From: Hydractinia symbiolongicarpus
Lineage: Eukaryota > Cnidaria > Hydrozoa > Anthoathecata > Hydractiniidae
Length of the DNA stretch: 64,000 nucleotides
Direction of reading: 5' to 3'
NCBI RefSeq assembly: GCF_029227915.1
Contig: NC_079888.1
Location: forward strand, 13,623,001 to 13,687,000
Shown: positions 1 through 10,880 of the stretch, in pieces
How positions within the stretch are numbered: position 1 is the first letter of the stretch
Layout of the letters: each line of letters opens with the position of its first letter
Translations under genes and position numbers: made by a program
The notes under the pieces: model-generated
What the model saw: only the letters and a program-made list of their open reading frames with translations
What the model was told of the DNA's origin: nothing
Databases searched by the model: none

Positions 1-535
1 ATTACATGACAACCAATGCTCATCGTCATTTGATGATCCAATCATTAAACAAACTCTAGAAATTTTTTTTCAAGTTCCACCTAAAAAGTCTAAAAACAAA
101 ATGAAAGGTCGGAAGAAGAAAAGATGATGATAATAATCCAGTACCATGGTAAGCTTAAGGATAGATTCGAGAACGCACTGAAAATGTTGAAAGCTCTATG
201 TCAAGTTATCTTAACGTTACAAAGTTGAAAACTTTTCTACCTTCCCTGAAACAACCAGGTAATTATGTCTTTTAAAAGTGGTGTGGTCTATGAAATTTGT
301 TGTCCATGATGTAATTTGGGTTATGTCGGTCAATCAAGTCAGCATTTTATCGCCCGCATTAAGGAGCATTTAGGAGTTTCAAGTCAGGTGGTCTTACATT
401 TCAACAGCTGCGAATGTCTACTTTCAATACAAACATTTAAAATTTTATCAACCTCGAAGTTTCAACAGCACTTTTTTTGGAAGCCCTTTTTATAAATGAC
501 AAGTTTAAAAGTCACACTCTTTTGATAAAATTTTA
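1..535 (+). mobile_element. Penelope-like element, 3' end with GIY-YIG remnant
   Basis: The frame at about 283-372 reads VVYEICCP, a stop, then CNLGYVGQSSQHFIARIKEH. This is the GIY-YIG endonuclease end of Penelope-like retroelements (a typical form is VVYKF.C..C...YIG.T..H...R..EH). The frame around 470-530 is compatible with the usual C terminus. It is broken by stops and frame changes, and its 5' part is outside the window. Confidence 0.7.
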
Positions 536-1677
536 ATATCATTTCAATATTTTTTAGTTTAGTGAACGTATATATGTTGTAGATACTTTTGTTTTAATCT
601 GTATTAATTGATTTTACTATTATTTTAGATTTTACCTGATAATAACTTTAAAAGTCGTAATATATCATTATTAAAAGTTGTTGGTCACTTTGGGTCCATT
701 TTTTTCAACTTAGGAAACAGTTACAAATACCACATGTACCAACAACACTTACAATGGCTAAAAAATTGATTAATATCTGGCCACGAAAGCCATCACATCA
801 GTTCGCCATGTTGAAAATGGATAGTTCAAATATTGTGTTGAGAATGTAGTAATAAGCCAGACAACAGTGTCTTAGCAATTTTGAAGCTATCTAGGTAAAG
901 GGTGGCAGAGCACAAGGTAAAGGACAAAACAGTAAATTACTTAAATTTTGCAGGGGTTTTGATATTATTTTTCTACTATTAGAATGTCCTTGATTTTGAG
1001 AAATTGTTTGATAGGCTGTCAAACTTCCAGCATGGCTAATTGTTATCTTTTTTATTCTTGTTTCTTCAGTTTTATATATTTCTGTAAATAGTATCCATTT
1101 TTGGACCTATAGTTTAGCAGTTTGCATCTTGTTCTGCAGCTAAGTAACTTATATAATACTTCTTTTTTACATTATTTCTCAAGATCTATATATAATTGTC
1201 AAAATTAAAGATGTTTATAGGTAGCTAGCTAGTTTTAGCTTCATCACAAGATTGGCTGCTATTTCATACAATTTATAAAGAAAAACAAAATGATATTTGT
1301 GTATATTTTAATGTATATAATAACAAACTATTTATGCACAACTTAAGTTAATTGCTTTGGGTTCCAGAATAACACAAAACTGATAAAAACAATGTATTTC
1401 TATTGGAATGAGTAGCCTAATGTATACTAACTACAATGCTAAAGAACTGTACTTCTGTCACCACAATTAACATGAGCTAAACTTGCAGTTTAACTCCATA
1501 TATTTTGTTCTGGCATAATAAACTAGGAACGTTGAAAATGTTAACTCTGAATGACGTTTTATTTAAAAGATGTCATACATTTTGGTCGAAAAAGCTTTGG
1601 ACACTTTGGACAGATAAATGCTTTATCTATATTATCTTTACTGGCCTTAGGGTCAAAGGTAATGTTTTTTTATTAGT

Positions 1678-1800
1678 GAAAGGGAACCCAAGGTATAAAA
1701 TGATGTCAGACTTATATTATAGAGATTAAAAAGTTAGCTTCAAGTTAGATTCAATTATGCTGCATGAATTATGATGTCATATTTCAGTAATAGATTATTA
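1678..1800 (+). repeat. Dispersed repeat family, copy 1
   Basis: It shares GGAACCCAAGGTATAAAATG and TTATGCTGCATGAATTATGA with 3105-3290 (+) and, inverted, with 14585-14735 and 15180-15425. It may be a SINE or MITE family; ends are unclear. Confidence 0.6.
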
Positions 1801-2059
1801 AAGTGTAAATGTTTCCTATGTTATATGTAGAGATACAATATTTTATTTGTTCTGCATAACTCTCTTTAATTATTATACAGATTAAATATATTTGAGGAAT
1901 TTTAAACTTTGAGCATACTATTATGCCAAAGAATCAAAATTTAAAAAAATATTTTTTTAAAAAAAAAAATTACCCTGAAGGGGGTTACTGTATCCTTAAG
2001 TTAAAAATTTATGCTTTCAATTCAATTCTTTTTTGTGTGTCAATTGCCATTTCTTAAAT

Positions 2060-3065
2060 AAAACTATGCCAGAGCTACAAAAAGCACTCGCTAAAAAAAT
2101 ACGAGTGCTATGGTGTGCGAAAAATCGCACTCGTAAGCAAAATTTACAATTGCGATGGAAATATTAACTATTTTTTTTTTACCACAACGTTATTATGTTA
2201 TTTAAGCTGTATAGAAATGATGCTTGAATACAAAGTCTTGCAAGAATAATATGATTAAAAGAAATACAAATGGAAAATGTTAAATTGTGCACTCTCATTG
2301 TGTATGAATAAAACAATTTTTTTAAAAAAAATACATTTTAATTATTGCACATCATATTTTTTTCTGCTATTTAAAAAATATGTTGTGAAATTGTTTTAAC
2401 TTTCTATTGCTTGCTAATGTTATGAGCTCTCTCTGAAACACAATGCTGGAGATCATTTTTCTTTTGTGTACCTTTTGGGTACCTTGAAATGATTTGCTTC
2501 TGGTAATAGAGCAGTATAGCAGGTATCATTTTTAGGTTTAATTGACATGTATTTCACAACCTAGTGCCTAGGACTTAATTATTAATTCCTGTTGAAAATA
2601 TTGATAAATGTTAAAATAAATAGATAAATAGTATAGATGATAATTTTCTTTTTTTATGTTCGCTACCTTCAAGCAACAGGTGGCCACAGAGAATATCAAA
2701 AATAAATATAAAATACAATTAATTAGACGCACGCAACTATCTCCTTTTTATTGCCGCCATTCATCATTTTATCATGCACACTGTGATTGCTAAGATATAA
2801 ATAGATAACAAAATTCTATAAACATTAGAAAAGATTGTTCCGTACATCGCTGTTACAGACAACTCATGATAAATATTATGTTGTTTATTTTTATGCTAAA
2901 AAACAGAGATTTTATATTAGGTTTTTAATAGCCCTTTACACTGTTCTATAATATTTTAGAAAAAGAAAAAATTCACGAGTACAATAAAAAGCACTTTTAA
3001 ATTTTTTTACCAGTGTGCGAGCGAGTGTGAGTGCGTGTGCGATCGCACTTGTCTCAAGGAATGGC
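2060..3065. mobile_element. Relative of the 7865-9896 element, with CGAGTGC-rich ends
   Basis: The interior 2415-2890 aligns with 8520-9020 (shared runs such as GAAATGATTTGCTTCTGGTA and TTGACATGTATTTCACAA). The flanks are palindromic, rich in CACTCG/CGAGTG rather than TACTCG/CGAGTA words (2080-2145 and 3010-3055). Exact ends are not resolved. Confidence 0.55.
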
Positions 3066-3104
3066 CTCCAATTATTGTCTTTAGGCGAAATAAATAAATA
3101 ACTT

Positions 3105-3290
3105 CAATGGAACCCGAGGCATAAAATGATGTTGGACTTATATAGAGCTTAAAAAGTTATCTAACAAGTCTTTTTAAAATTTTTAAAAAGCTCTTTTCGT
3201 TCTCAAGATATTCACATTTAAAGAATTTCAGATTTAATTATGCTGCATGAATTATAATGTCATATTTCAGTAATAGCAAATTTGGACATT
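3105..3290 (+). repeat. Dispersed repeat family, copy 2
   Basis: The most complete copy of the family also seen at 1678-1800, 14585-14735 and 15180-15425. It includes AAAAAGCTCTTTTCGTTCTC and AAGATATTCACATTTAAAG. Confidence 0.6.
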
Positions 3291-3433
3291 TTCTTACATC
3301 AGTAATTGTAGACCTAATAAAGGGTGTGCATTCAAACTTTATCAATGCATAGATATTATAAAGGTTAATTGATTAACATATTTTTTTTGTCAAAATGACA
3401 CTTGTTTGCTCGTCCCAGGCCTCTTAATTTTTT

Positions 3434-3571
3434 GCTGACGAACTCATAACTTGGGATCTGCATGTCGGTTTGCAATCAAATTTTGTGAGTAAACATATAG
3501 GGCTTATACAAGCTCACCCACAAAGTTTGATTGCAAACCAAGTTGCAGATCCCGAGTTAGTCAGTCGTCAG
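3434..3571. repeat. Foldback repeat, about 60-bp arms
   Basis: Arms GGGATCTGCA-GTCGGTTTGC and AATCAAAtTTTGTG at 3450-3490 pair with 3512-3565. Further partial pairing extends to GCTGACGA at both edges. Confidence 0.65.
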
Positions 3572-3589
3572 ATAAATAAAAGGTGCCCT

Positions 3590-5714
3590 TTTATAGACCA
3601 TTTCGGAGATTATGCGGCATTATGGATTTACGGAGCTCAGTGGTGCAAGTTGAACTTTGGACTTCACATTTTATTCAGTCTTTTGCCTAACGGATGTGCT
3701 GGAGGCAGGACAGTTTTGCTTTTTGTTATCTGTTTTTATGTTTGTGATACTAATTTTATGATATATATATTTATTATGCACTTATTTATACTTTTAATTT
3801 CTTTTTGTACAATGAAGGCAACTTAATATATCCTAAAAACCTTTAAAGTAGCTAGCTAGCTAGAGGTCTCCCAAAAATGCTTTTAGAACACTGTACTGCA
3901 CCTAGCTATAAGGCTGTAATTAGTAATTAATGCTTGGTTAAAGGTAATTTCATTTTATATTTAGATATATAAAATTGTGTAGCTGCTTTGTGCATTATAA
4001 AGATATTGGCATTAGATTTTAAACTTGGATTATACTTAGGCCACCGTCGAAAATATGTTTGGTTAAAAATTTTCCCTAAAAAATTACAAAAATAAATACT
4101 ATATTTCGCAGCCATATTTTGTTATTCGTTTTAAATGTACGCCAGCTGTATTTTTAGCCTCCGTTTCAAGTTCCATTTGTGTCACTCAATGTTGTTCCCA
4201 TGGTTTTCACTTGTAAAAGATTGTTTGTGGATTGTTTGGTTTATTTTTTACAAATTTACCGAATTCCAGACTCAACTTTCGCCTGTCAAAGTGAGTCGGT
4301 CGGGTGACGCTAACCAATTATATTTTTGAGGGTGGCCTTACTTTAGAGAGTAATTTTTGATTTTGGAAATACCTTACTGGATTTGGACTTGAATTTTGTT
4401 TTTGGATTTGTAAAGAAATGTTTAGTTTGTAATATTTGTGAAGATCTAGAGAGTTATAATCCATTGTCACAATACTTGTCAAAACTCTACAATCTTATCT
4501 ATTTCTGAAGTGTAGCTCCCAAAATAATCTGGCTTTTTCTCTATAATGGGTGTAAAAATTTTCAATACACTGCCCATAGAAATACGGTGAACAGGTTCAG
4601 TCACAGATTTTAGGAATAGAGTCATTTTTAATTACAAGTAATTTTTATTATTTTGATATTTTTATAATTTTGTTTTTTGGTGATAAATACACTAATCTGT
4701 ATGTTTGTCCCTTGATTCGTCTACTTAAACACTCCTATCTTTGAGTCTTTCAAGAGTGGTATTAGAAAAAATACCTGTCTTTCTTCCCTGTTTTCGCTAT
4801 TGCCCTATAATTTTTTTGTAGGCTTCCCTTATTGAAAAATATCAAAAAGGGAAAAATGATGAGTTTAGTTTACTAAACTAAAGTGGTATTTGATTTGTTT
4901 TTTTTTTATGTTATTTGTTTCAGTCACAATGTATATTTTACATGATGTTATATATACGTATGTGTTTATCGGTTTCTTTATCAGGACACGCAATTATAGC
5001 AGTAATTTATTACTAAAGTGTAAATCTTTATGATAAATAAATAAATTACTCTGTGAAGCTTGTTTTAATTATTGGCATAATAAGTTCCATTACAGAAAAA
5101 GCTCTGGCGATTAACTCAACTATTACTCAGTCCACAAGAAGTCAGTCTCACGCTAAGTTCTAAAAAATCATACATTAAGAGCTGACAAGAAGTCAGTCAG
5201 CTGCCTCACATTAAGTTCTAAAAAATCCTCATACGTTGTAAGAGCTGACAAGAAGTCAGTCAGCTGCCTCACACTAAGTTCTAAAAAATCCTCATACGTT
5301 GTAAGAGCTGACAAGAAGTCAGTCAGCTGCCTCACACTAAGTTCTAAAAAATCTTCATGCGTTGTAAGAGGCATAATTCGATCGTAAAAATATGTTTAAA
5401 GTTGATTAAATATCCACTTTAGCGTTAAATAATAATAAAACACACTCAGTATCCCTACATCTTACACATGTATTTAATTGCTATTTCCAATTCATTAATA
5501 GATCAAAGCTAAATAAATGTTGTCTGGGTTTATCCCGTTACTTAGATAAAAACATTACGAAGACCTAAACACGCTAAGAGTGTATACAAAACTCGTTTCT
5601 TTTTGTGTGTTTTAAGAGAGTTTTCTACTACGGCGTATAGGGTTCAAAGTTCAACTTGCACCACCAGGCTTCGAAAATCAATAATGGCGCATAATCTCCG
5701 AAATGGTCTATTTA
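3590..5714. mobile_element. 2.1-kb element with about 70-bp terminal inverted repeats
   Basis: The left end reads TAGACCATTTCGGAGATTAT, then GCGGCATTAT and on to GTGCAAGTTGAACTTTG. The right end is its inverted copy at about 5645-5712. A possible TTTA duplication flanks it. The interior holds a 63-bp tandem repeat and no recognisable transposase. Confidence 0.6.
5130..5375 (-). repeat. 63-bp tandem repeat, open on the minus strand
   Basis: About 3.5 units with period 63 (unit starts near 5181, 5244 and 5307). The minus strand is open through all units as a 21-residue repeat (LTTYEDFLELSVRQLTDFLSA broken across units). Each unit contains GCTGACAAGAAGTCAGTCAGC, itself a short inverted repeat. 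There is no evidence that it is a gene. Confidence 0.8.
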
Positions 5715-6887
5715 TCATATATATTAAGTAGTTTTTAGGTCATGAAGTTTTGAGCATAAAAATCACTACACCTTCGGGTTGCTGCCTTATCTGGAGTAAA
5801 TTGATAATTACTGCTAGTTCTTTGATAGTAACTTAAAAAAAGAGCTGGTTCTCTGGCGTTTACTTCAAAATACTGGTGGTTCTCTGGTGGTTACTTCAAA
5901 ATACTGCTGGTTACACTTGTTTCCTACTTTTAGTATCTACGCTGTATTAGCTACAGGATATCTAAACAATAAACTCTTGCTGTGATCTGGTAAATCCGCT
6001 CGCTACATAACTTTAGGGTTTTAGCTAACAAAACATAACATAAAAACTACTTTGCAAAACTGCTGTTAAACAGGGCGGGTATTTGTGCAGGGTCTGAAAC
6101 ATCCTAGTGGTCGTAGTGGTGTGATTTATGTCTCACAACCTCCCAGCATTGAGTACTGACCATTTGACTATTTTGTCCAAATTTAAAAAACGAGGAAAAC
6201 TGCATTTGCTTTAATAATTTTTGATGGCAGCTAGCGAAGAGATGTGAGTATAACAAAACATATTGAAACTTTTTACCCTTTAACTTGATGCTAGTTGAAG
6301 TGAAACGACTGATGATTTTTTACGAATGGTTGATTGTTGTTGTTATTATCATTTCAGCGCCATGTGTGATTCACTTTCGATTTCGGGAGCCACGGGCTTA
6401 TTAACTTACTTTATACAAAAATATAAACACATAATTTTCTTACAGTATGAATGACCAGGTTAAATACTGACCAGCATGCGATATGACTGACCAGCATTCA
6501 GATTCAGAAAATTGGTGAGCTCTTGCAGGTTGGAAAAGTAATCTAACTCTGGGTCTTTTTCACCTGGAAGTTAATTGCTATGGTTCTGAAGAAACAACAC
6601 GAAAGCAAACAACAACAATGACAGATAATGTTAGAAGTATATTTCTCTTGTTTCATGTCATAACTACACTTGAGTTTGGGGAAAGGGGGGATGTGTCAGG
6701 TTTGGTATCAGGGGAGGCCCAAACCAGATGCGTTTGTTTCCATCCTTACCCCTAGTAAAACGTATCTCGTGGAAACGTGTGCGTATCTCATGGAAACGCT
6801 AACTCACCTGGGGTGTATCTTGTGGAAACACCTGGCTATCTCGTCGAAACGCTTAGCTACACTTAGCAAATCTCGTGGAAATGCCTA

Positions 6888-7222
6888 TGGGCCTTCTGAA
6901 ATTTTTTTTTTGGCTCTGTTACAGGATATCGCCGCTAAGGGGGGGAAGGGGTCTAAAGTTTGAAAAAAAAATCCGCTAAGGATTGAGAAATTTCAAAAAT
7001 TTGTTTGTGGCCTGAAAATTCTTGGTCGTTCGTGAGCATAATTCCTCTTGTCATCAATTTCGATAACTTTTATCTACTAAACACGCCCCTGAGCCTTCCA
7101 AGATTTATCAGAATGTGTATATTTCATGGACAAAAATCCACTAAAAGAGGGGGGAGGGGGTCCGAATCTTAGCAGCGATATCCCGCTAACTGGGCCCGAA
7201 AAATTTTTTTCGAAGGCCCCCT
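6888..7222. repeat. Inverted repeat with about 75-bp arms
   Basis: The left arm (GGGCCTTCTGAAATTTT, GGATATCGCCGCTAAGGGGG) at 6888-6960 pairs with an inverted right arm at 7145-7222. Both flanks carry degenerate GGAAAC/GGAAAT repeats, suggesting a foldback element. Confidence 0.55.
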
Positions 7223-7372
7223 ACATCTCAGCAACTCGCCTGGAAATTGCCTACATCTCAGTGACTCACTTGGAAATCGCCTACACCTCAGCAACTCGCT
7301 TGGAAATTGCCTACATCTCAGCGACTCACTTGGAAATCGCCTACACCTCAGCAACTCACTTGGAAATTGCCT
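7221..7372 (+). repeat. 30-bp tandem repeat, five copies
   Basis: The unit is CTACATCTCAGCAACTCGCY plus TGGAAATTGC. It is open as a 10-residue repeat (YISATRLEIA). A looser array of CGTATCTCGTGGAAACG units lies at 6755-6885. Confidence 0.85.
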
Positions 7373-7864
7373 CCAACTGCTATGGTGTGTCTTGTGGAAA
7401 CGCACCTCATTTGTTAGGGAAACAAACACATCTTCATCCCATTTGGCTGACGATGAAAGCCCGACATCCCAACCAGCACGGGTCAACAGTGCTTCCACCT
7501 CTGGACAAAAAACTTGGCAATCACAAGTAGCCAAATTTGGATCACCAAGAAAACCTTGAGGCAAGAGCACTGGTGTAAGCGAGCGCGCGTCTTTGATGCC
7601 AATTGTTCCCTCCATCTTGTGTTGCATGTTGCCGTATAGGTAGGCAAGGCAATTTTAGGGGCCTGGATCTACAACAGTATTGGTTATAGTTACCTTGAGG
7701 GCCCCTAATGTTCATGCCCTGTAACCATCCTTTTCACTAGTCTACCATTCTAGACTTGGAAGAACATTGAGTTTCTAAAGTATATCCTTCAATGATGCTA
7801 GTAGCCATCTTTGTTGACACTTGAATACTGAATGCAATCAAAGCTAAGCCTCTTCTCAACAAGG

Positions 7865-9896
7865 TATAAGTACAGTACCGATCGCGAGTAACTATACACG
7901 AGTATTAAACTACGGGTACGAGTAATTTCTTCCGTGGGTATTCCACGAGTATGCGACGAGTATAATACGCATACGAGTACGTCAAAAATACTCGCACATT
8001 TTTGCTACTGTACTCACACAGTACTCGCTAGCGTGCTCGAAAGGCAAACAATATAATTAATCGAGAAACTTGTTGAGAATGCACTTGCGGCCAATATGCT
8101 TTTATGTTGGTGTTGGATTTATTGAAAAACACTATTTTTACAGTGTTATTTTCTTCGTTCAATAGTGAGTTGAAGCTGGCATTGAGATTACATGCTAACA
8201 CTTCGTTTTGTTGATTTACGATCGAATCAGCAGTCCCACTTGAAACCATGCCACAGGGACCTGACACTCCGAAGAGCCAGACGAGTCTAAACTGATTCAC
8301 GTTATATTCAACTCAACTGCGGGAAAGTGCGCACCAACGCAAGCTATATATGATAGCCAGAACGAGGGAGAACCTCAATTGCCTTACGACGGAGTCGTAA
8401 CTTTCAAGCGAACTCTTTTGCTTCTGAACAAACAAACAAACCAACGTCACTTCTGAAAAATGATTTTTAAGTCTAAAAATATCGAATGAAATTCAGTTGT
8501 CTGCGTTATAAAGATCTCCTCACTCTCTCTAAAACACGATTCTGGAGATAAATTTTTCTTTTGTGTTGAATGTTATTCTAATTTATTTATATCTTTGCAA
8601 TCACATTGAGAATATTGAAATGATTTGCTTCTGGTAATAGAACAATATAGCAGGTATCATGTTTACCAGTTATTGACATGTATTTCACAAGCTAGTGCCC
8701 AGGACTAAATTGATAAATGCTGTTAAAAAACAGTAAAAAATGTAACAATTTAGTTTGAATGATATTCATTCATTCTTTTCTTTTTTATATTCGCTACTTT
8801 CAATCAACAGGTGCCCACAAAACATGTGAAAAAAATTAAAAATACAATTAATAAGACACATGAAACTTTGTTCTCCCCATTACTGCCGCTTATTTTATTA
8901 TGCACACCATGATTGGTAAGTGAGAATGGATAATAAAATTATAAAAACATGAGAAAGAATCTTCCGTACATCGTTGTTACAGACGATCTGTAATAATTCA
9001 GTATTTAGTTTATTTTTATGCATTTTAACTACGACGCATATCCTTGATACACATTATTTTTTAATATAATATTTTTCATATAAGAACATAAAGCTTCATA
9101 GAAACAAAATTTAGTGATGAAATTTAGTGCTGAAATGCTCCTTTAAACCTTCAAAATGGCGAAATGCTGATAGCTACACGATAGACTTAAGCTACTTATA
9201 ATTTATGACAACCCATTTTGAAGTAACTAGGGAACTTACTCAAAATTCAGGTGCACATCATTCTCACTGGACCCAAGATTTCCCTGCTGGGCACGTTTTT
9301 ACTTTTGGTTACTTACAAAACAATAAAATTAAATGCGATTGGGTTAATTTAGTCTCCAGAGTTCATTGTTTAATTCATGCTTGCGAAGAAAAAGGAATAA
9401 TGTTTGAATGTAGCAACAAAACATTTAGCTAGGAAAAAAAAGGATTTAGATAACAGATGTAAATAGCAAAGGGTTTCCTCGTCGGTGAGAAATTAACTAT
9501 ATAAATTCAAAGTTATAAAGAGCCATTACAGCAACGTATACATTTTTATGTAAACTAAAAAAAAATTTTTGCAACATAAAAAAAAAATGTAAAATAAAAT
9601 GTTATTTCTTACGACACGAATACGAAGTAAAAGTTTTCACAATGTGTAAGGTAGCAGACAAATGTGAGCTATCGATAAAAATTACGCTACGACGAATTCC
9701 CGTTTTTTATCTTATACTCGCACACGTACTCACAAATCATTCACTTACTGTACTCGCATGCGCAAGAGGCTATACTCGAGGGTAGGAAGTAGTATACTCG
9801 CCGATTACTCGTACTCGTCTTCCACTTTACTCGGCATTTAATGTACCCGTACTCGTATACTCGTGTATAGTTATCGCAATCGGGACTGTACTTATA
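7865..9896. mobile_element. 2.0-kb inverted-repeat element with CGAGTA-rich ends
   Basis: The ends read TATAAGTACAGTACCGATCG and, inverted, TATAAGTACAGTCCCGATTG, then TAACTATACACGAGTAT. About 150 bp at each end is rich in (ta)CGAGTA words. The interior (8520-9020) is about three-quarters similar to 2415-2890. Short open frames at 8028-8300 and 9205-9432 match nothing I recognise. Confidence 0.7.
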
Positions 9897-10836
9897 TCAG
9901 GAACCGCAATTAACATGTGGTGAACTGTTGGTCCACCACCATGTAGATACTTCTGGTGTTTGTGGCCTTATGGTACAGATCTTTTTACAGTGAAAGGTGT
10001 TGATTAAACAATCGTTAAGAAGGAGGAGGGTTGATTCCTCAAGAGGTTGTCAGGTCACACGCGCCCACCACACAACCTAACGGGTATACTCTAATTAAAC
10101 CTGATTTTTCTTAATTACAGTATGGTCTTACATGCCTTGTCCATCAAAACCTTCAATTATTTGTCTTCTGACTGGTAGCTAGCTAAATTATGTAATTTAA
10201 ACTTGTTTTCACAGGTGATAAAAAAGTTACCAAATTAACAGTATTTTAATTAGCAAGTCATGAAATTAACAGTCTTTAAATTAACACTGCGTTTAATATT
10301 AACAGTCAGCAAATTAACGCAGGTTTTAAAAAATCGTGTTAATTTCATGACTCTTTAATTTCATGGAATAAGGTAGCTTTATGATTAGCTTTGTGCTCAT
10401 TGGTTGATTGTAGTTCAGGGTTTGCTGTGACATTTGTTTATACACGTCTACCTTTCGTTTGTGCGAAGAAAAAGGTTGGGTTGTAAGCAACAAAAGTGGT
10501 GATTTTTTAACCTCATGAACATTTAGGTCTTTCTGGAATCAGAATGGTCATTGAATGTTAGGTCTCATCAGGTATATAAGAAATATAGTGTGCTGAGTTC
10601 GAGGTTGACAATTTCTAGTAGGGAAATCTTTGATGCGCTTGTATGAACATTGACAGAGGTGGCACGGCGAGACACATCTATTTTTACGTTTTATAAAAAC
10701 TTATTTAGTAGTTCATTGTGAAATAGCTACCACTACCAAAAACAACTACTGTGTGAGAACTTGGAATTGCTTCTGGTGCACACATGATAAAGACGGTAGT
10801 CATCTTGTATTTAAATATTGCAATGATATGCAACAC
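9897..10836. other. Intergenic stretch 5' of MTMR14
   Basis: No gene seen. At 10228-10370 there are six AAATTAACAG-type words and an inverted pair (TCATGAAATTAACA and TGTTAATTTCATGA). A promoter could lie here or further upstream, but no motif singles it out. Confidence 0.5.
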
Positions 10837-10850
10837 ATTATGTTTTTAGA
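10837..10850 (+). promoter_or_regulatory. Splice acceptor just 5' of the MTMR14 start codon
   Basis: A T-rich run ending in AG at 10848-10849 lies 31 nt before the ATG at 10881. It would accept either a 5' UTR intron or a trans-spliced leader. No donor or upstream exon could be picked out by eye. Confidence 0.5.
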
Positions 10851-10880
10851 AGCATCTAAAGAGCTAAGCTAACAAAAATT

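Noticed and set aside
7126-7530. A 134-residue protein with 10-residue repeats, and its antisense frame
   Set aside because: Both frames are open because the 30-bp repeat length is a multiple of three; no start context, domain or splice support.
9205-9432. A 75-residue frame inside the 7865-9896 element as a transposase
   Set aside because: Too short, with no catalytic motif or recognised similarity.
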